Source: Cylindrodendrum hubeiense (lineage: Eukaryota > Ascomycota > Sordariomycetes > Hypocreales > Nectriaceae). From it: 64,000 bases of DNA. A program made the position numbers and the translations under genes. The notes below the pieces were generated by a model, which was given only the letters and a program-made list of their open reading frames with translations, was not told the origin of the DNA and did not search any database. Location: positions 1-64,000 of the forward strand of contig JAANBB010000110.1 in NCBI GenBank assembly GCA_014621425.1, given 5' to 3'. Shown here one piece after another: positions 24,503 through 35,829 of the stretch (positions are counted from its first letter, which is position 1; each line of letters begins with the position of its first letter).

Positions 24503-26450
24503 ATGCCGCCTGATTCCGGTGCCGACGAAAAGGACCTGCACGCCACTCACCTTGAAGCTGGCGATGCAGGTCTGGGTAAAGAACATGGCCAAACAGAAAA
24601 GGTTGTCCACGCGGATGGTACCATCGACTACCTCGACGCTCAGGCTATCGGAGGCGATGTCGAGGAGTTGCCAAAGGGGTACTTTCTGAGCGCCCAGTTC
24701 ATTGGTACAGTCACGGTACGTCGATCATGCATCCCAATGACGCCTAAATGTCATTTGATGACAGATACTGACCTCATCCCCCTTTTAGGCCCAATGTCTT
24801 GGAAGTATTTGCGCCTATCTGGGCTGGGTCTTGCCAGCCAACACTTTGTTTGTCACCTACCGAGCAATGGTCCCAATATACCTCCTAACACATCTTTTAG
24901 AGCTCTGATTAATCAAGATATCGGCCCTTCGACGAATATCAACTGGGTGGCGACAATGTGGACCATGGGAAGTTCGATTGGATTCTTGCTGTTTGGTCGC
25001 CTTTCCGACATGTACGGCCGAAAATACATGGTTCTAGGATGCACCGTCCTCGGCCTTATTGGCTGTGTCATCGGCTCATGCGCTCAGAGTGTTGAGATGC
25101 TCATCGCCGCAAATGTGTGCAACGGCATCGCCGCCGCCGGTCAGCTCTCGTTCGGCATCGTCCTGGGAGAACTCGTCCCGAACAAGATGAGAGGCCCGAT
25201 TACGACTCTGGTATTCCTCTCATCATTGCCTTTCGCGGTTTTCGGACCTGTCATCGCGCGAGCCTTCTTCGAAAACACATCTTCCCGATGGCGCTGGAGC
25301 TATTTCATCGGCGACATTCTTGGAGCTATGTCTCTTGTCCTGTACTGGTTTTTCTATCACCCTCCGGACTACAGCCAGCTCCACGTCAACGGAAAGAGCA
25401 AGTGGCAAATGACCAAGGACTTGGATTTCATCGGCATCTTTTTGTACATTTCCGGCTGTGTGCTCTTCTTAATCGGCCTATCGTGGGGTGGAACACAGTA
25501 TCCCTGGAACAGCGCCGAAACTCTGTCCACTCTGCTCGTCGGCGTTGGATTGCTTGCCGCGTTTGTGGTTTATGGTATGTGGAATCATTCCAAGACAAAG
25601 TAAAAATGCTGACCATGATCCAGAGGGCTTCTTCTGCAAGACTCAACCGTTGATGCCGCCTCGCATGTTCAGGAATATCAACTTCGTCGCGATCACTACC
25701 ATTGCTACGCTCGGCGCAATGGTCTATTACTCTCTTACCGTCCTCTGGCCAACAATCATCAGTACCGTGTATACGACCGACGTGACCGACGTCGGCTGGC
25801 AGAGTTCTGTCGTGGGTGGCGGCATCCTCCTCGGCCAGAGTATTGCTGGCATTTGCATCTCCTACGTCCCCAAGGTGAAGTATCAGTGCATCATTGCATC
25901 GGCCATTGCTTTTGCCTTTATGACTTCTTTAACAACGATATCAGCCGATCGTTGGGCAGCAACTATCGCTCTCGGCGTTGTCACCTGCGCTGCTGTTGGC
26001 TTTGTTGAGAACATTTCCTTCCCGGGTGTCACTCTAATCTGGGAGCCCCAAGACATTGGCCTTGCGACAGGAATTCTGGGGTCCATTCGCGGATTCGGCG
26101 GCGCAATTGCCCAGTCACTCTACGTCTCGGTGCTGAACAATGAGTTGGTTAAGAGGATCCCAGAAAACGTCATTCCTGCAGCCAAAGCCGCGGGCCTTCC
26201 AGAGTCATCGATGGAACAACTTTTGACGGTAGTAAGCACTGGTAACTTCTCCTCCGTTCCGGAGATCACCGATGCCGTCATCAGTAGTGTGGGCGTGGCT
26301 ATGAAAGACGCCTATATCGGTTCCTATAAGATTGTCTTTTACACAACGATTCCATTCTCTGTTATCCTCTTTGGCATGGCATTTTTGGTTCCCAACATGG
26401 AACAGTTCCTGGGAAACAATGTTGCGAAGAAGTTGCAACGCCACCATTGA
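24503..26450 (+). CDS. MFS transporter, TRI12 (trichothecene efflux pump-like) family
   Basis: Four exons: 24503-24715, 24789-24847, 24901-25574 and 25624-26450, giving 590 aa. The first 60 residues are acidic and cytosolic. Exon 2 is only 59 nt and is confirmed by the match AQCLGSICAYLGWVLPANTL running on into ALINQDIGPSTNINWV, the standard family sequence. Then come WTMGSSIGFLLFGRLSDMYGRKY (motif A) and CNGIAAAGQLSFGIVLGELVPNKMRG. WRWSYFIGDILGA follows, with the 14-TM layout of this drug-efflux family. The later half includes VGWQSSVVGGGILLGQSIAG and FPGVTLIWEPQDIGLATGILGSIRGFGGA. Members export trichothecenes or siderophores, but no such pathway genes lie nearby, so the substrate is open. 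Its stop is only 130 bases from the stop of the convergent ABC gene. Confidence 0.92.
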
Positions 26451-26579
26451 GTCTACGATTTAATACAACATAGGGAATTTATTAGTTAGCTCCTCTATAC
26501 AATGTCCAACAGATTTGTCCAACTACAGGCCAAAGAAACTATGAATCCTCTCTCCACCCCATAAATGCTCCTCTTGTTC

Positions 26580-29500
26580 CTACTCCGTCTTTGTCTTTGC
26601 TTTGCCCTTCTTCGGAACCCTGACCAACCAGTACAGACCCAAAGCGCCAAAAACGTTGAAAATAATGTAAACCCACATCAGTCCAAAGTTCCTCCATCTA
26701 TCAGCGTAATCGGACTGAAGGTTGGCAAGGTAGGCATTTGTATCTCCGATCGAGCAGAAGGTACAGGTGCTGTTGCTGTCGGGATCAGTCAAGTAGCCCC
26801 CAGCAGCCTTGATGTAAAGCTCCATGTAGTCTTGGCAGGTCTGTCCAGATGGTGGAGAGAAGCTGACGAACTCGTTGGCTGCGCAGACAACATCTGTGTT
26901 TGCTATTGCCGTAGAGAGCATAGCAGATACCAGATACGAGAATGGACTCACGCGATACATGAAGATCCAGAATTTTGGCATGCTTGACGGTGTTGCGAGA
27001 ACACCACAGAAGATCAGACACATCATAAACAGCAGATTCGCAATGTTACCGCCATTATCGGCCGACTCGCAGCCCGCAATAATGAAATCAGTAAAGGTGC
27101 AGGTAAACAGCATGAAGGTCAGGATGAGGAGGAACATAAGAACTCCTCGTTCCGTAACCGCGTCCGTTGGCTCCGCATTGCGATACAATCCAATTGGATA
27201 GTACCAACAGAAGTAAAGAATTGCAGCCATAAGAGAGTTCCAAGGTATCTCCACGATGATTTGACTCAGGATGAACACCTTCCAGCTGTATGTCTTTGAT
27301 GGGCGCTCGCGCACCTCATAGAGGTCTCGCTGGACGACAAAGTATGGCATGGTCTGCTGAACCATTTGCCCAAAAACTGTAAGGACCTGGAAGATGGCAA
27401 ACATCTGGTTCTGGAGCCCTTGGATTGTATTCGGGGCATCGTAGAACACGAAGCCAACAAATAAGCCAACGAGGAGACATAAGCTAGCCTTGGAATAGAT
27501 GTACGAGGGTGTGCGCCAGTACTGTTCGAAAACACGGCGGGTAACATTGGAAAGTTGGACGAGGAAGGGCGCCGCAAACTCATCGAAAGAATCCGGATCT
27601 TCTGCAAGGGTGCTTGTGCTATTTGGGTGATCGGCAAGACGTTGAAGTTCGGCATGGGTTTCCGCAGACTCGGGCGAGTCTCGCCAAACTTGAGGCCAGT
27701 CCTTATCTGTTGATGACCCAGGTGCGGCACCAATGACCTCGAGCATCCATTCTGCAGGGTTGTCACCTGATTGACAAGGGTGTGCACCGTTATGCTCGAA
27801 GTAGTCGATCATGGTTTTCGAATCGTCGCCAATATCACCAAAATAGACGGTTTTGCCGCCACTCGCGAGGAACAACAACCGGTCGAAGCGCTGGAAGAGA
27901 ATGGCCGAAGGTTGATGAATTGTACACAAGATGGCTTGCCCATTGCGGGCCAACTTCTCAAGCAGATCCAAGATGGCCCAGGAAGTCTGCGAATCCAAAC
28001 CTGACGTTGGTTCGTCGACGAATAGTAAAACGGGGGGCTTCGCAGCCAATTCAACGCCTATGGTGAGACGCTTGCGTTGCTCAACGTTGAGACCTTCGCC
28101 GAGGATTCCAATAACGGCTTCTGAATAGTCCTGCATGTCGAGCATCTTGATGACTTCATCAACATACGCGATCTTTTCTTCGTGAGGGATGTTTCCTGGT
28201 TGTCGCATAATTGCTGAGAAGTTAAGTGCCTCCCGGACCGTCGTTGTAGACAGGTGCAGGTCTTGCTGTTGAACATAGCCGGTCTTTCGTTGGAACGAAG
28301 CATCTCGAGGTTTGCCATCCACAAGAATGTCGCCTGTGATTACTCCCATACTTGTGCGGTCGGCGAGGCAGTCTAGCAAAGTCGTTTTACCAGCTCCAGA
28401 AACTCCCTATCCAAGATTGTCAGTTTTCTATTTATGAATACAGCATTCGGATGACCTACCATCAATGCCGTCATCTTACCGGGCTTGACCCATCCTGCAA
28501 CATTGTCCAAAATACGCCTTGTTTCTGTTTTAATTTTGACTTCGTAGCAAACTTTGTCCCAATGAAAGACGCTGGTGGATAGCTGAATGTTTGCAACTTG
28601 GTTTTCAGAGGAACCGGGTTTCTCCGTGACGGCCAACCGTCCAGCGACAGCTTCACTGGACTCGATGTCGTCAACAGCAGACCTTTTCTTGAATTCTCCG
28701 GCTGTGTGGCCCCGGCGGAAGACCAGCACTTCTCCCTTGGATTTCTTGGCGCTAACAATTTCGGCAAATCCCATGTATGTCGCTAGGAAGAAGAGAATGA
28801 AAGCGATGACAATACCCACGTTTCGCCACTTGTGTGCGTGGTAGTACTGGAAGGCCGAGTTGATATATGCATCGCCGCTAACCATGTTGTTGCCCTGAAC
28901 CGAACCAACGGTAGAACAGACACGATTTACCGCATCGACGTTGGCATATGCCGGGATAGCTGGGCTGGGGATGAACTGTGTGCATTCGAATTCCCGTTCG
29001 TGAAACTCGTTAACCATAAGGGATTCGAAGGCATAAGCGAGTGGGTTAATATAGTTGATCCAACGGCACCAATCTAACATGTAGTTGATGGGAATAACGA
29101 AACCAGTAAATGTAACCAAAGCCAGAATAAGGATCGCAGCAGGGACCATGGCTTGCGACAAGGTCCTTGAAGCTGAAGCAATCGTTCGGAAGATCATCGA
29201 CATGCATAGAGTTGTGATGAACGTAAGGAAGAGGAAGTAAAAGAAGGCTCCAGCCTCACGGCGCAAGTTCGTCATGAAGTACAGGGTAAGATTGTAGGTA
29301 AAGGCGTTGAGAATCTTGTATGGAAGGTCGCAAAGCATAGACGCAATAGCCTCGGTTGACGGGTGATACAGAGCGTAGCGCTCATGCTTTTCCACGATTG
29401 GGCGCTGGGCGTAAAGCGTAAGAATCTAGTTTACAGTTAGTGTGTGATGAACATACTGTTTGTTGAGAGTAAATCTTGCCTCGAGTGCGCTTGAGAAGGC

Positions 29501-31315
29501 ATTAGATAGACAGGCTAAGAAGAGCAAAGCGCCCCTCTGGTAGAAGCTACCTGTTGTCTGCTCAAGATTGAAGAACACACTCCCCACGATCAAGGCCATG
29601 CCGAAATTGCCAAAAAGCATCGAAAGCGTGAGAGTGGGGTCAGAAACCAGTCGCTTGAATCCTCTCCACATGCATAGCTGGACCTGCTGCCAGTAGCTCA
29701 TGGTGAATGGACTCTTTGCACGCTGCGCCTTGGCTTGTGTTGCCCTCTTGATTGCTCGGAAGGTCTCCGCGCTCGGCCCGTTGATCGGGTTTTCGGTCTT
29801 GTACTCTTCAATCTCGCGTTGAAGGTCGGCATAGTGCGTGGAACCCTTCCATGCAGCAGCAAATTCTTCTGGTGTTCGAGGCGCGCGGCCTTCGAAGCCT
29901 GGACGCACAACTCGCTCGGATGGACTTGTCATCGAGGTGAGGAAATCCGGCGTGGTCTGTCGGTCAGGACAGTCGAATCCAAGCTTGGTGAAATATTGCT
30001 TCGCTGCTGTGGTGTGGCCAAAGAAGATTTGGTGACCTTCGTAGAGAACCAACACCTTATCAAAGACATCATATGCCGATTGCGGGGCCTGATAGATAGA
30101 GACGAAGGCGGACGTATCGAAAAGCTCCGTCTGAAGGCGAAGGGTTTTGCAAAACTCCACTGCATTTGCAGAATCAAGACCTCGCGTGCTGTTATCCCAA
30201 CACTGCAACGGGGCACCACTCAACGAGGCCTCTGCGATGGTAACACGCTTGCGTTCACCGCCCGAGACTCCGCGTATATATTCATTGCCTACTCGGGTGT
30301 TGACTGTGTGGCTGATTCCAAACATGGCCATGACCACATCGCGAAGATGGGCAACAAAAGTTTGCTTGCCAATACCTCCCGGGATGTTACGGGGAGCTCT
30401 TGCGCTGGCAGCAAACGTGAGAGTGTCACCCACAGTGAGCTGGGGAAAGTGAACATCGACTTCGGCGGTGTAGATGGCCTCTCCTCTGTGCTGTGAGTGC
30501 ATTTCTTCTGCCGATATGCCTAGAAAAAGCGACTGCACGTCAGCTCCATCCAAGAATAGGACAGACTTTCAAGTTAGGCCTGCAAGATCCCAATGCTTAC
30601 CTTGATAGTTGAAGTAAGCATCATCATTTACATAGATCCCACTGGTCTCTCCAGAAATAGTCTTGAGGAAAGTCGAACAGCCAGATCCGGGCGGCCCAAG
30701 TACAACCAGCATCTCTCCATTACGAACAATGCCGTCAAAGTCATGCAGAATATCGATCCTCGTCTTGCCGTATCCCAGAAGCTGCCGGGGCATCCCTGCT
30801 ATCTCCAGCCATATGTTGGCGACATTCTTCTGGTAGTCGGTGGGCTGTCCATATCCGAAGACGTTGAGGTTCTGATAGCAGACACCAGCTTTGCGGGAGG
30901 ACAATCCAGAGTCCGAAAGAAGACGCACGATGGACTTGGCCCATGCAACGGCCCTGAAGTTTTCGTTCTTCGGGTTCAATGGACTATCCTTATCTGCTGT
31001 AAATGGGTTTCCTTCAATGGTGGAGTAGTGGCTCTGGTGCGTGAGCTGGCGGGCCAAGTCTCGTACAATGCTGTGGCGTCGTTCATGTTCAGAGTCGTCA
31101 TCGATCGCATTAATCTCCGGTCTAGTAGCCGGCACTTCCCTGTTTCCCTCATCTGCGGTAACGGAGCCGCCGGAAGTGCTTGAAACAGCGGAGCCTCGAG
31201 CTGTAGAATCCACTCTATTGGTGGTTGGGGCATCGGAGTCTTCAATTAAGGTTGCCGGTGGGTGGGTTTCCTCCCCCTTGGCTGCCGCAGGAGTAGTGTC
31301 GATCCGCTGGGCCAT
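26580..31315 (-). CDS. full-size PDR-type ABC transporter (ABC-G, pleiotropic drug resistance)
   Basis: Four exons on the minus strand: 30601-31315, 29480-30519, 28460-29425 and 28406-26580, giving 1515 aa, normal for the family. Layout is NBD1-TMD1-NBD2-TMD2. NBD1 has the fungal-type Walker [10 protein letters not shown] (207-215, Cys replacing Lys), signature VSGGERKRV (about 323) and Walker B LQCWDN (343-348). NBD2 has an orthodox Walker [10 protein letters not shown] (908-916), the degenerate signature [14 protein letters not shown], and Walker [13 protein letters not shown]. This asymmetry is usual for PDR pumps. Between the halves lies [22 protein letters not shown]. The intron after exon 2 begins GCAAGA, so it is a GC-AG intron; no GT donor in the right phase restores this conserved segment. 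Divergent from the short Zn2Cys6 gene at 32076, which may regulate it. Confidence 0.95.
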
Positions 31316-31424
31316 TGCGTGGATATAGGCCGCAGAGTGAACCTCTAGTGCTCTCGTATGACTAGCTAGTATTCAGCCCTAGGGAGTACACGTGATTCAA
31401 CTAAGGTCACTAATGGAAAAGGGT

Positions 31425-31440
31425 CCGACGCTTAAGTCGG
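31425..31440. promoter_or_regulatory. candidate zinc-cluster site, palindrome CCGAC-6-GTCGG
   Basis: Perfect 5-bp arms with a 6-bp spacer, giving everted CCG/CGG triplets, about 110 bp upstream of the ABC start codon. Zn2Cys6 dimers commonly bind paired CGG triplets. The binding protein is inferred, not shown. Confidence 0.4.
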
Positions 31441-31713
31441 TGAGCCGCGGCCAAGGCTTAATATACCAAGGATAGCCCCTCGGTGTGAGGTGTGATGTCA
31501 AGACCCGAACCAACAGACTCGCCCGCAGTCGCGTGACAATCTGAAGGCAGGCTCAGGGGGATAATCTCAACGAGAAACTAATGGATGACTGGACAACTAC
31601 TATGGTAGCACGCGGACTAGAATGGAGGGCATCATGGAGTATATAGTATAACTGCGAGAGCTCGTCCACGCCATCGATGTCGGGGGGCGGAGACTCCATG
31701 GAAAAGTAAGCGG

Positions 31714-31735
31714 CCTAACGGTATTTCCTAACGGT
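31714..31735. promoter_or_regulatory. direct repeat CCTAACGGT x2
   Basis: Two perfect 9-bp copies, starts 13 bp apart, each ending in a CGG triplet. They lie about 340 bp upstream of the regulator ATG and 400 bp upstream of the ABC ATG. Possible regulator sites. Confidence 0.35.
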
Positions 31736-32075
31736 CCGTCAATTCATGAAGCTCTGCCCGCAATCCCCGAAGGATTCCCTGATGGGGAGACCGGGTGGGG
31801 ACACTCGGGGAATGGGTCGCGTCCGACTGTCCGTCCATGTCGGTACGTCTCCCACACCACGACACTCTATTTCGCAAGGGTCACTGCACCCCGGTCTAAG
31901 CCATCCGCTAGGCTCGCTCGTGCATGATTACCTGATCTCCAGGCGCGATCTTAGAGGCTCTCCCTTGACGACCTTTCAGATCATCTGTGCGGGGAGTCTT
32001 CGTCTGAGGCTATACCATTTAAAAAGCATCCGCGCCAGGTCATCATGGTCGATACCGGTTATTTGCTATCCCAAA

Positions 32076-32546
32076 ATGAACAACATGAATTCTCATGATA
32101 TGGACCAGTCCCTTCGGGGATCCACGAAGCCGTCATCAATTGCCGTACGGCAGCAGCCGAAGAAGGCTATGAGGGTGCTCGCCTGTGTTCTATGCCAGCA
32201 ACGAAAGAAGAAGTGCGATCGAAGCAGCCCATGCTCAAACTGCATCAAGGTAAGTCATTATCAAATCCAAGAGATTGAATGCATGCAGTGGCTCATGTTA
32301 TCCGTTCCGCAGTTAAAAGCCGTGTGTATCCCCAGTACACCGGCTCCTCCACGCAAGAGGCGGCGTCCAAACCAGGAGCTGCTGGAAAGATTGGCGCGAT
32401 GTGAGGCCTTGCTGAGGCATTGCACCTGCATTCGGCCTCCATTATCAGAGATCACTCACTCCGAGCAGTCCTCTGTGGCTTCCCACGACTCGCCTGAAAC
32501 AGAACAAACGTCGAGTCCAAGCACTGATGCAGCATCACCAAAGTGA
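32076..32546 (+). CDS. short Zn2Cys6 zinc-cluster DNA-binding protein
   Basis: Two exons, 32076-32249 and 32313-32546, giving 135 aa. The binuclear cluster is complete and canonical once the intron is removed: [20 protein letters not shown] on exon 1, then IKLKAVC on exon 2, with spacing C-2-C-6-C-5-C-2-C-6-C. A basic linker RKRRRPNQ and a short heptad-like helix ([16 protein letters not shown]) follow, as in dimerising zinc-cluster factors. The frame then ends in a Ser/Thr/Glu-rich tail. The usual middle homology/activation region (several hundred residues) is absent, and nothing downstream continues it. It is either a mini-regulator that acts by competition or partner binding, or a truncated gene. 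Head-to-head with the ABC transporter, its plausible target. Confidence 0.75.
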   Translation: MNNMNSHDMDQSLRGSTKPSSIAVRQQPKKAMRVLACVLCQQRKKKCDRSSPCSNCIKVSHYQIQEIECMQWLMLSVPQLKAVCIPSTPAPPRKRRRPNQELLERLARCEALLRHCTCIRPPLSEITHSEQSSVASHDSPETEQTSSPSTDAASPK

Positions 32547-34490
32547 TCGTTGCTTTGTCTGCCCTGCGTTTGATGCGCAATGCGGCGCAGTGCGCAACCA
32601 GAGCCTGCATTCTCTCGGCATGCGCGTTTGATGTGATTCGCAACTTTTTTATGTTGTGTTGCGGAGCCACATGAACCACAGATGCGAGAAGCAGTGAGTT
32701 CTTTATCGACCCGCCTCAATTCTGCACAGCTAACAGGATACTCAGGGTATTCATACGTATCTTTGCAAAAACAAGAACGGTGCAGAAGATATTTAATCAT
32801 GTACTGCCTCTGAGTTCTACAATGGGGGCTTTTTATACTTTTTTTTGTCTCCTTGGTTCAGCGATACCCTCTCAAAATTATGGTCACGATTGCAAAACTT
32901 CCAATTAACGAACATCAAACGTCGGGTCACGGTTGGGGGAAAATGCGGGGATCGGGATCAAATGTAAATACAAATCTCTGCCTATAGCGTCTTTCTACCA
33001 GGAAAGAAAGTTGCCCAGTTTCTAAGCTGTCTCTTCTGTCGGTGGGAATCGCATGTCGAATGAGTGGGACTTGGCGGAACATCCAGGTTTTGGCTGAATA
33101 TTGGCAGCGTACTTCGGGGTCAACCCAAGGGTGGCCGGAATTCGACGACTGTTTTTTTCTGGGGATCAAGAGGTCCTCGGAGAGATCTCGAGCGCTCCTG
33201 ATCCCCTTGTGCCCATGCTCATTTCGGACTCATGTGGTGGGTTTTCACCGTGGCTAAAGTGTGAGCCAATCACCAGCCCGTCTGTGTGTCCACTGCAGGC
33301 CAACCCTGCTCGGGTGACACTTTTACTGCATGGCGATCGAGCCCAACGTCACGATTTAACCAGAGTGGCGCCACGACGGGGGCGTGACCACGAGCATTGG
33401 CAAGGAGCTTACGACCGTCTGATGACGCCGGAGTGCGAAAATTGCGTGTAAAATCACCTGTTTAAGCTCTCTTGGGGCAAGCGTTGCACCCCTCGCTTGA
33501 GTGTTCCTTCGGGAAGCACTCATTCTCCACCAAGCCAACTTCTCCACGCTCTGTCCGTGCCAAGGCCGTCGTATGTATTCGTATTGCACCTCGAACCCGA
33601 AAACCCGAAAACCCGGCGCCGAGGAGGGGCAACGTCGCTCCGGGAAAGTATAATCACGCTAATGTCAACTGACTTCTGCCGGTACAGGCCTTGAACGTCG
33701 TGCAGGGGTCCTGCCGGGCCTACCACGTAAGCTTCATATGACGATGGTACCCAGCTACGCAGATTTGGCAACCCCAAAACGAGCGACGTGACCAGAATGT
33801 AGTACTAAGGACCAGCTATGTTCAAGTCTGCAAACCATATTGCATCCAGCAAATGTCCTCTCCCCAAGCTTGAATAGCGTCCTGGCTACGTTGTCGTCCC
33901 AAATGAACCGCCTATTGATCCACATGTATCTATTCATGGCGGAGGTAATGTCAAGCCAGGGTATTTATTTCTGTCTTTAATTGAAACATCGTATAATCAA
34001 GTATGAAATAGATACGTCACAATCTTTCCATCCAAGTGCCACCGCTAATTGATCTGCTGGAGAGTGCAAAGGAAACCTCTACTCTCGGATGGGCTACTAT
34101 CAACTCCCTTGACGGAAATGATCGTACTCACAAACCTGCTAACAGATTATCACGAACAAATTTAACCAAGTAGACACCAGTAATTTATCTAACCAATTTC
34201 TCAAAGATTGTAGACAAGGGAAAGGGAGCCCTTGCCCGTTGGCTCCAACTTGCGGGATGTCTGGGATGCCAAGCCTCCCAACTCCCCTGTTTGAGATTAT
34301 GTGGTACATCCTGGTCCACAGCTAGCTTAATATAGCTAATGCAACAGGCCCGTTTCTCGTACAAGCTTAAGGTTCCGGGTTGTGCTGTATCTAATGAGGG
34401 TCTAGCGGGAGATTTTCTGATGCATGAAAATACCCTACCCTATACAAAAAGTCCTCAACGTCAGCCAGGTTCACTAACTTGAGTTGCATT

Positions 34491-34545
34491 GCCTTTCAAA
34501 CCTAAGTAATTCGAGGATTAGCCTCAATGCATTGGTTTGAAAGGC
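34491..34545. repeat. 12-bp perfect inverted repeat (GCCTTTCAAACC / GGTTTGAAAGGC)
   Basis: Arms at 34491-34502 and 34534-34545 with a 31-nt loop. It could be a hairpin or the remnant of a small inverted-repeat element. No coding potential. Confidence 0.5.
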
Positions 34546-35722
34546 TGTGAGATATATTACTGGTGCGGTTGCGAGTAGATTTAGGGAAAGAAATGTTCGT
34601 CATAATTATTATCCTACGTACAACAAATGTCTTACAACTCTGTTACTTCGAAAGAGATAGCAGGATCAGAAGAAAAGTCTAGATATATTCAGAGATTTGC
34701 ATTGCAATGGGCGTACCGATATTGATATATTTGAGAATTTGTGATGTAGGTGATCGTAAATTATTAGTATCAGCATCCAAGATTCGAACTTGCAAATGAG
34801 GTCAGCACAGCTTATCCTTCGGCAAACGAATGACTTGGGGCCGGGACCAAGGCACCATAATATTTTGGAGCATTTGAGCAATCATCAATCACCATGAGTT
34901 TACCCTCTTGACTCCTGATAAGCTTTTTATAGCATTATCATCCTTGGCTAGGTGGGGAACGAATGTCGGCCACGGAGGATTGCATTATTTGTGGCTGCAA
35001 AGACCGCGGGGCGATTTACCGAAATTGGAAATCCTCATACATTCCCAACTCCGAAGACGAACAACGCAACGTCAAGTAACCATCACACGTAACTTGAGAA
35101 CAAAGCAGGGTCACATTTCACGATCTGGAGCTGGAGATCTTGGTGCTATCTCTTAATCCGATCTCAAGAGAAAGACAGCCGACCTTCCACCCTCCATGGC
35201 TATTACCCTGTAGAATTGGCGTTGATTGCCTTCACGTGGGATTCCATTACTGATATACTTTGACAGACAGTCCGCCGCCGAACTTGATGTGGTGTTTGAG
35301 CGGAAGATCAAGCCGTGGAGTTTATACAATACTCTGACTGCGACGGAGCACATGGTCGAGGCAAGAAAGATGGAAAATGAGCAAGAAGTAAATATTACCC
35401 GTATCCTTTTTGGAAACAGAACCCGTCTGCGTACGGATTCTTCTAGGCAGTTCTTCTCACCATTCAATAAACACGTTCATGATAACGCAAATGTGGTTGA
35501 ATTTTGAATTTTAACCTGAAAGTAAAAGTTGACTCATGTGATTTACTGCAAATCCTTAGCTGGTAGGTTTTGATGTGAAGGCCCTTAATAAGTGTCTAGA
35601 AACGATGTCTGAGTGAAACAGGGTCGATGTCTTCACGTTCTTGGGGAAGGACGTTGAATCCCCAAAGCTATATAAATAATAAATAAAGCAGAGGAGTTGC
35701 TGCGGAGGCACTGATCAGGCAT

Positions 35723-35829
35723 TGTCTCGTGGCCTAACGGCCTTCGCTACTGTTGCGGTTCTTTTTGTTTTGGTGCTGCGCATGCAGACTTAATTTGAAA
35801 AAGGCCACGGTTCAAACCCCATCTCGCCA
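35723..35829 (+). other. tRNA-like sequence, probably degenerate (A and B boxes)
   Basis: TGGCCTAACGG at 35730-35740 fits a pol III A box and resembles tRNA-Arg D-arms. GGTTCAAACCC at 35809-35819 fits a B box, and CTCGCCA followed by TTT looks like a 3' end. However, the acceptor stem does not pair (the 5' side reads TGTCTCG where GGCGAGA is expected) and the T stem has only two good pairs. The 80-nt spacing would need an intron. I read it as a tRNA pseudogene or tRNA-derived element. Confidence 0.25.

Larger units (their letters stand above)
31316..32075. promoter_or_regulatory. divergent promoter region between ABC pump and Zn2Cys6 regulator
   Basis: About 760 bases that must contain both promoters. 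It holds CGG-type motifs of the kind zinc-cluster factors bind: an everted palindrome at 31425-31440 and a direct repeat at 31714-31735 (listed separately). The reading frame of the regulator stays open upstream of its ATG but without protein character. Confidence 0.5.

Noticed and set aside
29735..30496. 253-codon plus-strand frame
   Set aside because: Antisense to the first nucleotide-binding domain of the ABC transporter.
34770..34800. T-arm-like sequence on the minus strand (AAGTTCGAATCTT)
   Set aside because: Four T-stem pairs form, but no matching acceptor stem or A box is found at the right distance.
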